From assembly GCF_000970455.1 (NCBI RefSeq), contig NZ_LAJG01000042.1, forward strand, positions 342,107 to 406,106: a DNA stretch of 64,000 nucleotides, read 5' to 3'. Positions within the stretch are counted from its first letter, which is position 1. Every line of letters begins with the position of its first letter. Source of the DNA: Devosia soli. Lineage in GTDB: Bacteria; Pseudomonadota; Alphaproteobacteria; Rhizobiales; Devosiaceae. This document shows, one piece after another, positions 17,758-26,470 of the stretch. Below the pieces are notes generated by a model. The model worked only from the letters and a program-made list of their open reading frames with translations. It was not told where the DNA came from and searched no databases. A program made the translations under genes and the position numbers.

Positions 17758-17784
17758 GGCCGGCCGACATTCGTTCGCTTACAT

Positions 17785-17811
17785 AAGCCGCGCCTCGAGC
17801 GCGGCTTTTTC
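17785..17811 (+). terminator. Rho-independent terminator after the cytochrome c gene
   Basis: A 9-bp stem AAGCCGCGC / GCGCGGCTT with a 5-nt loop (CTCGA) spans 17785-17807 and runs into a T-tract. Confidence 0.9.
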
Positions 17812-17825
17812 TTGAAAGGCCGCCC

Positions 17826-18764
17826 ATGCTCCTGCTCCACCTTTCCGACGTCAACGAAGCGAGCTGGGCCGAGGCCTTTGCCAAGGCGCTCCACCCCTAT
17901 CCCGTCGTGCGGCGCGGCGACGATTTTGACCCAGCCGACGTGCGCTATATTTTTGTCTGGAAGCCAAAGCCGGATGCATTCGATGGATTAAGCGGGCTCG
18001 AGGTGATCCTGTCGCTGGGGGCCGGGGTAGATGCCTTGCTCAAACACCCGAAGCTTCCCGATGTACCGCTCGTGCGCTTCGTCGATGCGGATCTCAGCCA
18101 GCGCATGAGTGACTATGTGGTGGCTCATGTCACCATGCATCACCGCCTTTATACGCGATTCCGCGCCGACCAAAAGGCGCGGCGCTGGGAGCAATTCTAT
18201 CCCCCCTCAGCCAGCGAAAGCACGGTGGGCATCATGGGGATGGGCGTGCTCGGAAAGGACGCAGCGCGGCGCCTCCGGCCGCTGGGCTTCAGCTTGCGAA
18301 GCTGGAGCCGGACGCGCAAGGCAGTCGAGGGAGTCGAATGCTTTGCCGGAGCGGATGAATTCGATGCCTTCCTCAGCGGCACCGACATTCTGGTCAATCT
18401 CTTGCCGCTAACCCCGGAAACAACGGGCATTCTCAGCTACGAAACCTTTGGCAAATTGCGCCACGGCGTACTCCAGGGTGGCCCGGCGGTCATCAATGCT
18501 GCCCGCGGCGGGCACCAGCGCGAGGCCGATATCGTCCGGGCGCTTCAAGACGGAACCTTGGGCGCGGCGAGCCTCGATGTCTTCGAAGTCGAGCCCCTAC
18601 CCCCATCGAGCCCGCTCTGGGAGCTCGAAAACTGCTATATCACCCCGCATATCGCGGCGATTTCGGACGAAAAAAGCGGCGTGCGCTACTTCAGCAGGAT
18701 CATCGCCGAGCACCGCGCCGGTAAGCCGCTGATTAACGTCGTCGATCGCAATCGCGGCTACTGA
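17826..18764 (+). CDS. D-2-hydroxyacid dehydrogenase, glyoxylate/hydroxypyruvate reductase A-like
   Basis: The 312-aa protein matches the GhrA group of NAD(P)H-dependent reductases acting on glyoxylate or hydroxypyruvate. The nucleotide-binding motif is VGIMGMGVLGKDAARRL, with WSRTRK placing basic residues where NADPH phosphate binds. The catalytic triad is present: Arg in NAARGGHQ, Glu in VFEVEPLPPSSPLW and His in YITPHIAAIS. It starts 15 bp after the preceding terminator and therefore must use a promoter overlapping that region, or depend on readthrough. Confidence 0.9.
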   Translation: MLLLHLSDVNEASWAEAFAKALHPYPVVRRGDDFDPADVRYIFVWKPKPDAFDGLSGLEVILSLGAGVDALLKHPKLPDVPLVRFVDADLSQRMSDYVVAHVTMHHRLYTRFRADQKARRWEQFYPPSASESTVGIMGMGVLGKDAARRLRPLGFSLRSWSRTRKAVEGVECFAGADEFDAFLSGTDILVNLLPLTPETTGILSYETFGKLRHGVLQGGPAVINAARGGHQREADIVRALQDGTLGAASLDVFEVEPLPPSSPLWELENCYITPHIAAISDEKSGVRYFSRIIAEHRAGKPLINVVDRNRGY

Positions 18765-18832
18765 CACAAAATTCACTGGCCAAGAGGAGTGCTTGGCCTA
18801 AATTTGCCATCAGACCCTATGCATGAGGCCAA

Positions 18833-19501
18833 ATGACAGAGACAGCAAGAAGCGCCAAACCAAGCTTTTACGACCGCTTGAAGCTTGCGACCAAACATCG
18901 ACTTGCCGAGCCGATCCTAGCGCTCCTCTGCTTTCTCGAAGCAATGATCATCCCGGTTTTTCCGGAAATCATGCTGGCCCCCATGATCATCGCCGATCGC
19001 ATGCGCGCCTGGAGGCTGGCGGCGATCTGCACGATCGCATCGGTATCGGGTGGCCTTGCCGGTTATGCCATCGGCTACTTCCTCTTCGACACAGTCGGTC
19101 GCGGCATTATCGAATTCTATGGCGCCGCGGATGGCTTTGAAACGCTGCGGCAAAGTTTCAACCAAAACGGCCCGTTCATGATCCTCGTTGGGGCGATCTC
19201 GCCGATCCCCTATAAGGTCATCACCATCACCTCGGGCGTGGCGGGGCTCGATATCTGGACCTTCGTCGTTTACGGCATCATCGGCCGCGCTTTGCGCTAT
19301 TTCGTACCGTGTGGGCTTTTCTACTTCTTCGGGCCCGTCGCCAGCGAATTCATCGAACGGCACAAGAAGTGGGCTGGCGTGAGCATGATCGTGCTGGTCG
19401 TCGTCGGCTTTGCCATGGCGCCGCTCCTTTTTCCCAAAGGCGAGACCGGCGACCTGACGCCAAACCATGCCGAGATCGAAGACATCAACCCCGAGGGGTG
19501 A
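18833..19501 (+). CDS. YqaA/DedA-like VTT-domain membrane protein
   Basis: The 222-aa integral membrane protein has five or so hydrophobic segments. An FPEIMLAPMIIADR segment, VSGGLAGYAIGYFLFDTVGRGIIEFYG and GAISPIPYKVITITSGVAGL correspond to the re-entrant and conserved Gly/Pro loops of the SNARE-associated (VTT) family. YqaA/DedA proteins are thought to move or scramble phospholipids or carrier lipids. The family pattern is clear but the substrate is unknown. It overlaps the convergent MarR-GNAT gene by 17 bp. Confidence 0.85.
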   Translation: MTETARSAKPSFYDRLKLATKHRLAEPILALLCFLEAMIIPVFPEIMLAPMIIADRMRAWRLAAICTIASVSGGLAGYAIGYFLFDTVGRGIIEFYGAADGFETLRQSFNQNGPFMILVGAISPIPYKVITITSGVAGLDIWTFVVYGIIGRALRYFVPCGLFYFFGPVASEFIERHKKWAGVSMIVLVVVGFAMAPLLFPKGETGDLTPNHAEIEDINPEG

Positions 19502-20432
19502 GCTCGAGTACCCAATATTGGCCGTTGAGATCGGCGCCGAACAATGTGTGCCGCTCTTCCTTGGCTAGGGTAAAGCCGGCCTTCTGGTAAATAGCGCGGG
19601 CCGAGGAAAGACAATCCTGTGTCCAGAGCATCATGCGCCGATAGCCTGACGTACGGGCGAAAGCGATGCATTCGGCCACGAGCCGCCCACCAATGCCGCG
19701 ACCGCGAAACATCGGCTCGACATAGAGCATGCGGAGCTGGGCGGTATCTTCGCTTTCGCTCGATGGTAGCATAAAGACCGAGCCTGCAACCTCGCCGTCG
19801 ACTTCGGCGATCCATAGGTTTTTTGCCGGCGTGCCGGGGGCAGCCTCATAGTCGGCATAGATGCGGGTGATCAGCGTCTCGAATTCGCTGTTCCAGCCCT
19901 GTTCAAGGTTATAGAGAACCGCCTGGCGGTGGATGAGCCAGCCGATTTCGCCGATACGTGGCCCCCGTAGAATGAGCGTTGGGTCGTCAGGTTCGGCAAG
20001 CAGCGCTTCGATGCGACGCATGGCGCCAACTAAATCACGCCGTTCGAAAGGCGTGAGTGGCTCCAAGAGCGTCCGCGCCGCTGCTGCGTCGCTCATGGCG
20101 TTAAGATGGGCCGCCACCTTGCGTCCTTCGAGCGTCAATGCCAGCGGCGCTGACCGCCGATCACCGGCGCGCGGCAGGATGGCGACAAGATTCTGGCTGA
20201 CGAGCTTGCCGACCAACCGGCTGAGCTGGGCGCGATCCATGCCGAGCGTTTCGGCAATCGACGCCGAGGTAGTGGTGCCTGCCTGGTTGAGCTCATAGAT
20301 CACACGCGCTTCGGACAGCGTGTGTATGGTTTGATGCATTCCTTCATCGAGAAGCCCGATGATGTGGGTGTAGAAGCGATTGAAGGCGCGGACTTGTGCG
20401 ACCTCTTCGGGCTCGACGATGATGCTCTCCAA
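19485..20432 (-). CDS. MarR-type regulator fused to GNAT acetyltransferase
   Basis: The 315-aa protein has an N-terminal MarR winged helix (about 15-145; SEARVIYELNQ, SIAETLGMDRAQLSRLVGKL, RRSAPLALTLEGRKVAAHL) and a C-terminal GNAT domain (about 160-315; LRMLYVEPMFRGRGIGGRLVAECIAFAR, with the acetyl-CoA loop RGRGIGGR). Such fusions are known in bacteria, and both halves look intact. The only in-frame start near the fold is a TTG at 20432, inside a 27-bp dyad (20430-20456), which suggests autorepression. It lies 38 bp downstream of the aminopeptidase gene on the same strand. Confidence 0.88.
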   Translation of the reverse strand: MESIIVEPEEVAQVRAFNRFYTHIIGLLDEGMHQTIHTLSEARVIYELNQAGTTTSASIAETLGMDRAQLSRLVGKLVSQNLVAILPRAGDRRSAPLALTLEGRKVAAHLNAMSDAAAARTLLEPLTPFERRDLVGAMRRIEALLAEPDDPTLILRGPRIGEIGWLIHRQAVLYNLEQGWNSEFETLITRIYADYEAAPGTPAKNLWIAEVDGEVAGSVFMLPSSESEDTAQLRMLYVEPMFRGRGIGGRLVAECIAFARTSGYRRMMLWTQDCLSSARAIYQKAGFTLAKEERHTLFGADLNGQYWVLELTPRG

Positions 20433-20478
20433 ATAATTGACTTAGTCAATCATTTGGATGCCAAAGTCAATCAGTTGG
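20430..20478. promoter_or_regulatory. Putative MarR operator with an extra half-site
   Basis: The core ATTGACT-T-AGTCAAT (20436-20450) is a perfect dyad, and outer CAAAT / ATTTG arms extend it to 27 bp (20430-20456) with one mismatch. The right half, AGTCAATCATTTGG (20444-20457), recurs with one change at 20465-20478, exactly 21 bp further, or two helical turns. The dyad covers the TTG start of the MarR-GNAT gene, and the extra half-site covers the stop of the aminopeptidase gene. Confidence 0.65.
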
Positions 20479-21820
20479 CGAAACGTCGGCGTATGTAATT
20501 GTAGAGGGCACGAATGCCCTGGTCGGTGGCACCGACTGGACGCCCGGGACGGGCTTCCGGCGCCCAGGATAGAATATCGAGGTGCACCCAGGCTTTTGCC
20601 TTGTTCACAAAGCGACGCATAAAGAGCGCCGCGATAATCGAACCGGAATGGCCGCCCAAGCCGGTATTGTTTATATCGGCAATCTTTGAGGAGAGCTGGC
20701 TGTCGTAAGCCGACCAGAGCGGCATGTGCCACAGCGGGTCCTCCACCGTGTTGCCGGCAGCAGCGATGGCAGCGGCAACGCTATCATCAGTCGAATAGAG
20801 GGGCGGCAGATCAGGACCCAGCGCCACACGCGCAGCGCCGGTCAGGGTCGCCATATCGATAATGAGATCGGGACTTTCTTCATCGGCCAACGCCAGCGCG
20901 TCGGCAAGAATCAACCGGCCTTCGGCATCGGTATTGCCGATCTCGACCGTCAGGCCACGGCGGGAGTGAAGGACGTCGCCGGGCCGGAAGGAATTGCTGG
21001 AGATTGAATTTTCAACCACCGGCAGCAGTACGCGCAAGCGCACAGGAAGCTCGGCCGAGACGATGGTATGCGCGAGGCCCAGGATATTGGCGGCGCCGCC
21101 CATGTCCTTTTTCATCATCAGCATGCCGGCGGCGGTCTTGATGTCGAGACCACCGGTGTCAAAGCAGACCCCCTTGCCGACGAGGGTGACCTTGGGGTGG
21201 GATTCATCGCCCCAAGAAAGATCCAGAAGACGCGGCGGCTCGGCGCTGGCGCGGCCGACCGCATGGATCATGGGAAAATTCTGATCGAGCAGATCGTCGC
21301 CGACGATAGCCTTGAACCCCATGCCGCGCTCGCTGGCAAAGCGCTCGACCTCTTCATGGAGCCTATTTGGGCCAAGATCGCTCGTGGGTGTATTGACGAG
21401 GTCTCGCGCAAGCGTTGCGGCTGTCACCTGCCGCTCGACTTCGGCAGCGTCGGCTGCTTCGGAGAGGGCCAGGACCGGCGTCGCCTTGGCCTCACGGTAT
21501 CGATCGAAGCGATAGGCGCCGAGACGGAAGGCAATCGAGGCGAGCGTTGCGTCGCCAATCGTGCCTTCGAGGCGATACTCGCCCGCAGGCAGCGCCGCAG
21601 CAGCGAGCCCAGCAAGAAAAGGCGAACGCCCGTCTTCGCCGCCTAGGCCAAAGACATAGCCAGCAAGGCCTTCCGCATCACCGGGCAAGGCAAGCAACTT
21701 GCCGCGCTGGCCCAAAAAGCCGTTCGCCGTGGCCCAGGCCTTTTGGCGCCCGGTAAGACCGGAAGCGTCGAGCGCTCCTTCGCCAATAAGATAAACGGGA
21801 ATGGCGTTCGGATTCGACAT
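20471..21820 (-). CDS. M17 leucyl aminopeptidase family protein
   Basis: The 449-aa cytosolic protease releases N-terminal amino acids from peptides with a di-metal centre. Family motifs are TLARDLVNTPTSDLGP, VGKGVCFDTGGLDIK (metal-ligating Lys and Asp), MKKDMGGAANILG, and the signature NTDAEGRLILADAL. IADINNTGLGGHSGSIIAALFMRRF near the C-terminus is the conserved PepA core. The protein is shorter than PepA (about 500 aa) because the N-terminal macro-like domain is smaller, which is typical of the alphaproteobacterial PepB-like branch. Confidence 0.92.
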   Translation of the reverse strand: MSNPNAIPVYLIGEGALDASGLTGRQKAWATANGFLGQRGKLLALPGDAEGLAGYVFGLGGEDGRSPFLAGLAAAALPAGEYRLEGTIGDATLASIAFRLGAYRFDRYREAKATPVLALSEAADAAEVERQVTAATLARDLVNTPTSDLGPNRLHEEVERFASERGMGFKAIVGDDLLDQNFPMIHAVGRASAEPPRLLDLSWGDESHPKVTLVGKGVCFDTGGLDIKTAAGMLMMKKDMGGAANILGLAHTIVSAELPVRLRVLLPVVENSISSNSFRPGDVLHSRRGLTVEIGNTDAEGRLILADALALADEESPDLIIDMATLTGAARVALGPDLPPLYSTDDSVAAAIAAAGNTVEDPLWHMPLWSAYDSQLSSKIADINNTGLGGHSGSIIAALFMRRFVNKAKAWVHLDILSWAPEARPGRPVGATDQGIRALYNYIRRRFAN

Positions 21821-22130
21821 GGGAAGGCTCCGGCTTGATCGTTGCGCTATCTAGCCTGTAGGCGGGCCCGAAGTCATGTCCCATAACTTATTGGTATCGC
21901 TTATTTTGCAACGGGGACTGTGCTGCCGCGCCAACTCCGGTAGGACCGTCTGAGGTGTCGACCAGACTAGCCTTGTCCTGGAGGTTTAGCTCAGCCTAAC
22001 GCTGGTGCCTTCCTAAAATGCTCCATTGTCTAATGGTCGGCGCCGATCGCATGTCATATCTTGCAGACGACAGTTTCGAAACCTGAGCCAAAAGACCAAT
22101 GATCATCCATGTGTCTCTGGAGCAAAAGCA
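21821..22130. promoter_or_regulatory. 310-bp divergent intergenic region
   Basis: It lies between the divergently transcribed aminopeptidase gene and the ABC permease gene. I see no further gene, no convincing terminator and no large repeat. It should hold two divergent promoters. The ribosome binding site of the permease (CTGGAG at 22117-22122) is its only clear element. Confidence 0.5.
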
Positions 22131-22883
22131 GTGAGCGAGCGGCTGCGGGTCTGGGCCTATCGCCTCTTCGTGTTGATCTGCCTTCTTGCACTTTGGATGC
22201 TGGCAGCGGCGCTTGTCGGCCGCAATCTCGTGCCGACGCCAGTGGCCACCTGGGATGCGGCCGTGACGCTATTCAGCCGCCCCGACATTTACGAAGCCAT
22301 TTGGGAGACACTCGGGATTTACTTGGCAGGCATGGCCATCGCAGCCGCGCTGGGCTTGCCGCTTGGACTTCTTGCCGGCGGCATCCCGATGGTTGGACGG
22401 GTGTTCGATCCGTTTTTCAACGCCCTGATGGCCACTCCGCGCGTCGCCTTTGTTCCGCTCATCATCGTGCTCTTGGGGCTTGGCTTCCAGGCGAAGATCA
22501 CCATCGTGGCGCTCGGTGCTGTCATGCCGATCCTGATCAACACCTATGCCGGCGTGCGCAACGGCGATCGGGAACTCGTCGAAATGGCGGAGGCGAACGG
22601 GGCGAGCCGGCTTCAGGTGTTTGGCAAAATTTTGCTGCCCGGCGCGTCACCCTTCATTCTCGTTGGCTTGCGCCTCGGGGCGACGATCGGGCTGATCAAT
22701 TCGGTAGTCGCTGAACTTTATACGGCCGTTCAGGGCCTTGGCGGCCTGCTCACCACCTATGGCAGCACCTTCCGTATGGCGCCCTATTTCGTCGTGGTGA
22801 TGGTGCTGGCCATCCTGGGCGTTGCGATCACCGAAGCCTTGCGCCTCCTTGAGCGCCGGCTGGAGCGCTGGAGAAACGCCTAG
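22131..22883 (+). CDS. ABC transporter permease (SsuC/TauC type)
   Basis: Translation most likely starts at GTG 22131, 8 nt after CTGGAG; this gives 250 aa beginning just before the first membrane helix. Six transmembrane segments are predicted. The cytoplasmic coupling loop carries EMAEANGASRLQVFGKILLPGASPFILVGLRLG, the EAA motif of BPD_transp_1 permeases. The subfamily normally pairs with a TauB-type ATPase and an NMT1/SsuA-type binding protein. Those two genes lie immediately downstream but on the opposite strand, converging with a 4-bp overlap. The substrate is unknown; location suggests a link to the PQQ-dehydrogenase locus. Confidence 0.88.
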   Translation: MSERLRVWAYRLFVLICLLALWMLAAALVGRNLVPTPVATWDAAVTLFSRPDIYEAIWETLGIYLAGMAIAAALGLPLGLLAGGIPMVGRVFDPFFNALMATPRVAFVPLIIVLLGLGFQAKITIVALGAVMPILINTYAGVRNGDRELVEMAEANGASRLQVFGKILLPGASPFILVGLRLGATIGLINSVVAELYTAVQGLGGLLTTYGSTFRMAPYFVVVMVLAILGVAITEALRLLERRLERWRNA

Positions 22884-23683
22884 AGGCGATTGAAGAACGG
22901 GGAGCGCGGATCGCTGGTAATTAGGTCCCGGATCATCCGCGTCAGGCGCATTCTCAGGTCGAGGAATTCCGACGCCGAGCGAACCGCATCTGTTCTCGGT
23001 CGTGGAAGGTTCACCTCGACGATCTCGCGCAGGGAGGCCGGCGCTGGTCCCATCACCACCACGCGGTCAGCCAGCAAAATCGCTTCCTCGACGCTATGGG
23101 TGACAAAGAGCGCCGTCAGCTTGCGCTCCTCCCAGAGGCGAAGCAGTTCAAGTTGCATGATCTCGCGTGTCTGCGCATCAAGGCTTGCAAAGGGCTCATC
23201 GAGCAGCAGCACGTCCGGATCGCCTGCGAAGGCGCGGGCGAGGGCTACGCGCTGTTTCATGCCGCCAGACAGTTCGGACGGATAGGATTTACCATTGCGC
23301 CCAAGGCCGACGCGATCGAGCCAATGCCGGGCAATATCCTCTCGTTCATGGCGCGCGATGCCGGCTAATTCGAGTGGAAACGCGACATTGTCCAACACGG
23401 TCGCCCAGGGAATGAGCCGGAAGGACTGAAAGACGAAGCCAATCCGTCGGCTTGGCTGTGGCGGCGTGCCGCCGATGTGGATCGATCCCGCATCAAGCGA
23501 CAATAGGCCATCAACGAGTCGCAGCAACGTAGTCTTGCCACAGCCCGAAGGGCCGAGGATCGAGACCAGTTCGCCGGGCGCGACGGTAAGCGAGAAATCC
23601 GAGATGGTCGGCTCGCCGGCGCGGGCGAACGTCTTCGAGACGTTGGCGATCTCTATACCGGCGAGAGAGACCTTATCGATCAC
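22880..23683 (-). CDS. ABC transporter ATP-binding protein (SsuB/TauB type)
   Basis: The 267-aa ATPase has Walker A GPSGCGKTT (44-52), a Q-loop in VFQSFRLIPWATVLDNVAF, the signature LSGGMKQRVALARAF, Walker B VLLLDEPFASLD and the H-loop VTHSVEEA. The Q-loop and following sequence are typical of nitrate/sulphonate/taurine importers. The start overlaps the upstream substrate-binding protein gene by 4 bp. The 3' end overlaps the convergent permease gene by 4 bp, so the importer is encoded by two opposing transcripts. Confidence 0.93.
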   Translation of the reverse strand: MIDKVSLAGIEIANVSKTFARAGEPTISDFSLTVAPGELVSILGPSGCGKTTLLRLVDGLLSLDAGSIHIGGTPPQPSRRIGFVFQSFRLIPWATVLDNVAFPLELAGIARHEREDIARHWLDRVGLGRNGKSYPSELSGGMKQRVALARAFAGDPDVLLLDEPFASLDAQTREIMQLELLRLWEERKLTALFVTHSVEEAILLADRVVVMGPAPASLREIVEVNLPRPRTDAVRSASEFLDLRMRLTRMIRDLITSDPRSPFFNRL

Positions 23684-24687
23684 CGATCGGCCGGGTCCAT
23701 ATCGGGCAAGGAGCCGAGACTGCCAAGGACCTCGTCGACGACCGAGAAATCAACCCAACGCGCCATGTCGACTGGTTCGAGATCGGCAAAGTCCGCCGAT
23801 TTGAAATTCCAGTCGGCCGTAAAAGCCAGCTCTTTGGCACTGAGGCCGCCATTGACGCTCCAGCTTTGGCCATAGGCGTCGGCAAGGCTTTCGAGCTTAG
23901 TGCGATCGAGGTCGGGGCGAACTTCGGCCATGGCATCGACCCAAAGCTTGGGATCGGCGGAGATGTCTCGGGCAAGCTTGGTCAGCGCTGTAACCACGGC
24001 GACGACTTCGGGCCGGCGGGTTTCGAGGGTTTCGGGCAACACGACATTGACTTTGCTGACCACCGGCGCCGCTTTGTAATAGGCATCCTGATCGATCAGC
24101 ACATGAAGGCCGGCCTGATCGGGCAACGTGGTCCATGTGCCAAGCGACATGGTGGTCGCATCGATTTGCCCGGCAGCCAGCGCTTGGGCACGAGCGGCAG
24201 GCTGGCCGAGCGCGACCTGTTCGAGGCTCTCGACATCGACGCCGGCGCTCGTCAAAACCTGGCGCGAAAGGGTCTGGTCCACACTGCCGACCCGGCCGAT
24301 GCCGAAACTCTTGCCGCCAAGGCTGGCGACATCGGGAATAGCGTCGCGGGCGACGATCATGAAGGCGAGTGACTTGCTCGGAGACATGACGGCGCGCAAG
24401 TCTAGCTGACCACTGGCCACCAGCTGCAGGAGCGTATCGACGCCGATATTGGCCATTTCGCCTTCGCCGGCCTGAAGAGCAGTCACGGCAAGCGGCGTCT
24501 GCTGCACGCGAACCAGCTCCACCTCGACATTTTCGCGTGCGAAATAGCCAAGCGACACCGCAAGATCCATGACCGAATTCGGCACAAGCGGCGCTTCGAG
24601 ATCGGTGACGATCAGGCGGAACGGCGCAGCGGCAGCGGGGCCGATCATAGCTGCGAGAACGGCGAGGCTTGCGACGAGGTTTTTCAT
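23680..24687 (-). CDS. NMT1/SsuA-like periplasmic substrate-binding protein
   Basis: The 335-aa protein has a signal peptide (MKNLVASLAVLAAMIGPAAA, cleavage about 20-21) and a periplasmic binding fold of the NMT1 group: SVMDLAVSLGYFARENVEVELV, ALQAGEGEMANIGVDTLLQL, and SLGGKSFGIGRVGSVDQTL. This family binds sulphonates, nitrate-like anions, thiamine precursors or aromatic acids, and sequence alone does not decide the ligand. It is coupled to the ATPase gene by a 4-bp overlap. Between it and the pseudoazurin gene lie 139 bp, and it is cotranscribed with or follows pseudoazurin on the minus strand. Confidence 0.88.
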   Translation of the reverse strand: MKNLVASLAVLAAMIGPAAAAPFRLIVTDLEAPLVPNSVMDLAVSLGYFARENVEVELVRVQQTPLAVTALQAGEGEMANIGVDTLLQLVASGQLDLRAVMSPSKSLAFMIVARDAIPDVASLGGKSFGIGRVGSVDQTLSRQVLTSAGVDVESLEQVALGQPAARAQALAAGQIDATTMSLGTWTTLPDQAGLHVLIDQDAYYKAAPVVSKVNVVLPETLETRRPEVVAVVTALTKLARDISADPKLWVDAMAEVRPDLDRTKLESLADAYGQSWSVNGGLSAKELAFTADWNFKSADFADLEPVDMARWVDFSVVDEVLGSLGSLPDMDPADR

Positions 24688-24826
24688 GAGCGGCTCAGCG
24701 AAATTGACGCGAACGGTAGAACTGAAACGCCTGCCGGTCCTTTTGTAAGGTGGCAGGCGGTGGAATCGCTGGCGCCATTATCGACCGACGCCAGCAAAGC
24801 TTGGATAATCAGCCTTGATAAAAGGC

Positions 24827-25273
24827 TTACTGCTGGCCGATCATGGCAGCAAGGTCGGCGAACTTGGCCTTGACGCGTGCCGGGCCGGCAGCGTTGGTGA
24901 TGGCATCGAGGTTCGCCGGATCATCGCCCACGACGATGAGGCCGACCATGCCCATGGCGAAGTGCGGCAGGCACTTGTAGCCATAGGCGCCAGCGACGTC
25001 GAAGGTCACGCTGAATTCTTCGTTGATCTTGCCCTTGAACTCGGAGCCGCCTTCGGGGAACATGCCTTTGATGACTTCGGCATTGTGGCCCTTGTCGGTC
25101 GGCACGAACTTGACGGTGTCACCGACTTCGATCTGAAGGAATGCAGGTTCGAACACCATCTTCTCGCCGTCGGCGCCAGTATTCAGCATCTTAACTTCAT
25201 ATTCGGCAGCCGAGATGGACATGGTGGATGCCAGCAAAACTGCAACAGCGGTCAATACATTAAAGGTTTTCAA
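24827..25273 (-). CDS. Pseudoazurin (type I copper protein)
   Basis: The 148-aa product carries a signal peptide (to about residue 23, ...MSISAA) and a cupredoxin domain. The four type I copper ligands are visible: His63 in DKGHNAEVI and Cys101, His104, Met109 in KCLPHFAMGM, with the C-x2-H-x4-M spacing of pseudoazurin. Translation is assigned to TTG 25273, which follows CAGGAGAG at normal distance; the only longer alternatives lack a signal peptide. Pseudoazurins are small periplasmic electron carriers, usually for nitrite reductase or cytochromes. Here, divergent from the PQQ-dehydrogenase genes, it is a candidate electron acceptor of that system. Confidence 0.92.
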   Translation of the reverse strand: MKTFNVLTAVAVLLASTMSISAAEYEVKMLNTGADGEKMVFEPAFLQIEVGDTVKFVPTDKGHNAEVIKGMFPEGGSEFKGKINEEFSVTFDVAGAYGYKCLPHFAMGMVGLIVVGDDPANLDAITNAAGPARVKAKFADLAAMIGQQ

Positions 25274-25495
25274 GAAACTCTCCTGAGGAAATGTCAGGCG
25301 GCAGGCCGGACATCCGGCCTCTGCCCCCAAGGAAGATGAATGCGCCCTGAGCATTTTGGTTCGGGGCATCGATCTGGGAAGCCAAGTGATACACTTTCAT
25401 GGCTTCAGGGCCTAGGCCGTTTGCGCTTTTTTTGCCTATTCTGGCCCAAGAGAGTTTTGCGTTGCGTCAGGCAGCGATGCTGGGGACTTCGTGCC

Positions 25496-26470
25496 ATGAA
25501 CGACGCCGCGATAATGGTCTCAGACGTGAGCGCAGCCTATGGCGCCAAGAAGGCGCTCGATGCCGTCAGCCTTTGTGTTCCGCGCGGGTCGCACTTCGCG
25601 CTGCTCGGACCCAATGGCGCGGGCAAGACGACGCTGATCAACATCCTTTGCACCTTGAGAAAGGCCGATGCCGGCTCGGCGAGCGTGGCCGGCGTCGATG
25701 TAGCCAAGCGCCCGACAGAAGCGCGCCGGTCGATCGGCGTAGTCTTCCAGGATTCAAGCCTAGATGATCGCCTCAGTGCCTGGGAGAATCTCGAATTTCA
25801 CGGGCTGGTCTACGGCATGGCGAAGAAGTCGCGACGCCAGATGATCGAAACCGTGCTCAATCTCGTCGAACTCGAGAACTGGACACACGAAATCGTGCGC
25901 AGTTTTTCCGGTGGCATGCGCCGAAGGCTCGAAATCGCCCGCGCGCTCCTGCATGAGCCCAAGATTCTTTTCCTCGACGAACCGACAGTGGGGCTCGATG
26001 CGCAAACACGCCAGCGTATCTGGCACTATCTCGACAGGTTGCGGCGCGAACGCGACCTGACCGTCCTGACGACAACCCATTATATCGAAGAGGTCGAAGG
26101 CGCGGACGCCGTCTGCATCATCGATGGCGGCAAGATCATTGCCGAAGGCACGCCCGAGGCCCTCAAGAAGCAATATGGTCAGCGTTGGCTGCATGTTGTG
26201 CCGCAAAACGGAGAAGCGCTCGCGGCAATTCGCGATCGTTTCCCGCAGGCGCAATTGATCGGCACAAATACCCTGGCGTTTCCGGAAAACGGCGAGGTGA
26301 AGACCGATGTGATCATCGATCAATTCCGCGATCGTCTTGCCGAGGTCCGCTTCCTGCCGCCCACGCTCGAAAGCGTCTTCCTCTCGCTGACTGGACGGGA
26401 GTTGCGCGATCGCGCCGATGGCCAGCGCGATGCCGATCGGGCCGCGGGTCGACGCGGAGGGCGCCGCTGA
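25496..26470 (+). CDS. ABC-2 type exporter ATP-binding protein
   Basis: ATG 25496, after GGGGA, gives 324 aa. The ATPase domain (1-230) has Walker A GPNGAGKTT (38-46), signature SFSGGMRRRLE, Walker B ILFLDEPTVGLD and H-loop TTTHYIEE. This drug/lipo-oligosaccharide-export (NodI, DrrA) type is followed by a C-terminal extension with an Arg/Asp/Gly-rich end. It overlaps the permease start (TGATG). Similar ABC-2 pairs accompany quinoprotein alcohol dehydrogenase genes in other proteobacteria (for example the ped cluster of Pseudomonas putida), but the exported substance is not known. Confidence 0.9.
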   Translation: MNDAAIMVSDVSAAYGAKKALDAVSLCVPRGSHFALLGPNGAGKTTLINILCTLRKADAGSASVAGVDVAKRPTEARRSIGVVFQDSSLDDRLSAWENLEFHGLVYGMAKKSRRQMIETVLNLVELENWTHEIVRSFSGGMRRRLEIARALLHEPKILFLDEPTVGLDAQTRQRIWHYLDRLRRERDLTVLTTTHYIEEVEGADAVCIIDGGKIIAEGTPEALKKQYGQRWLHVVPQNGEALAAIRDRFPQAQLIGTNTLAFPENGEVKTDVIIDQFRDRLAEVRFLPPTLESVFLSLTGRELRDRADGQRDADRAAGRRGGRR

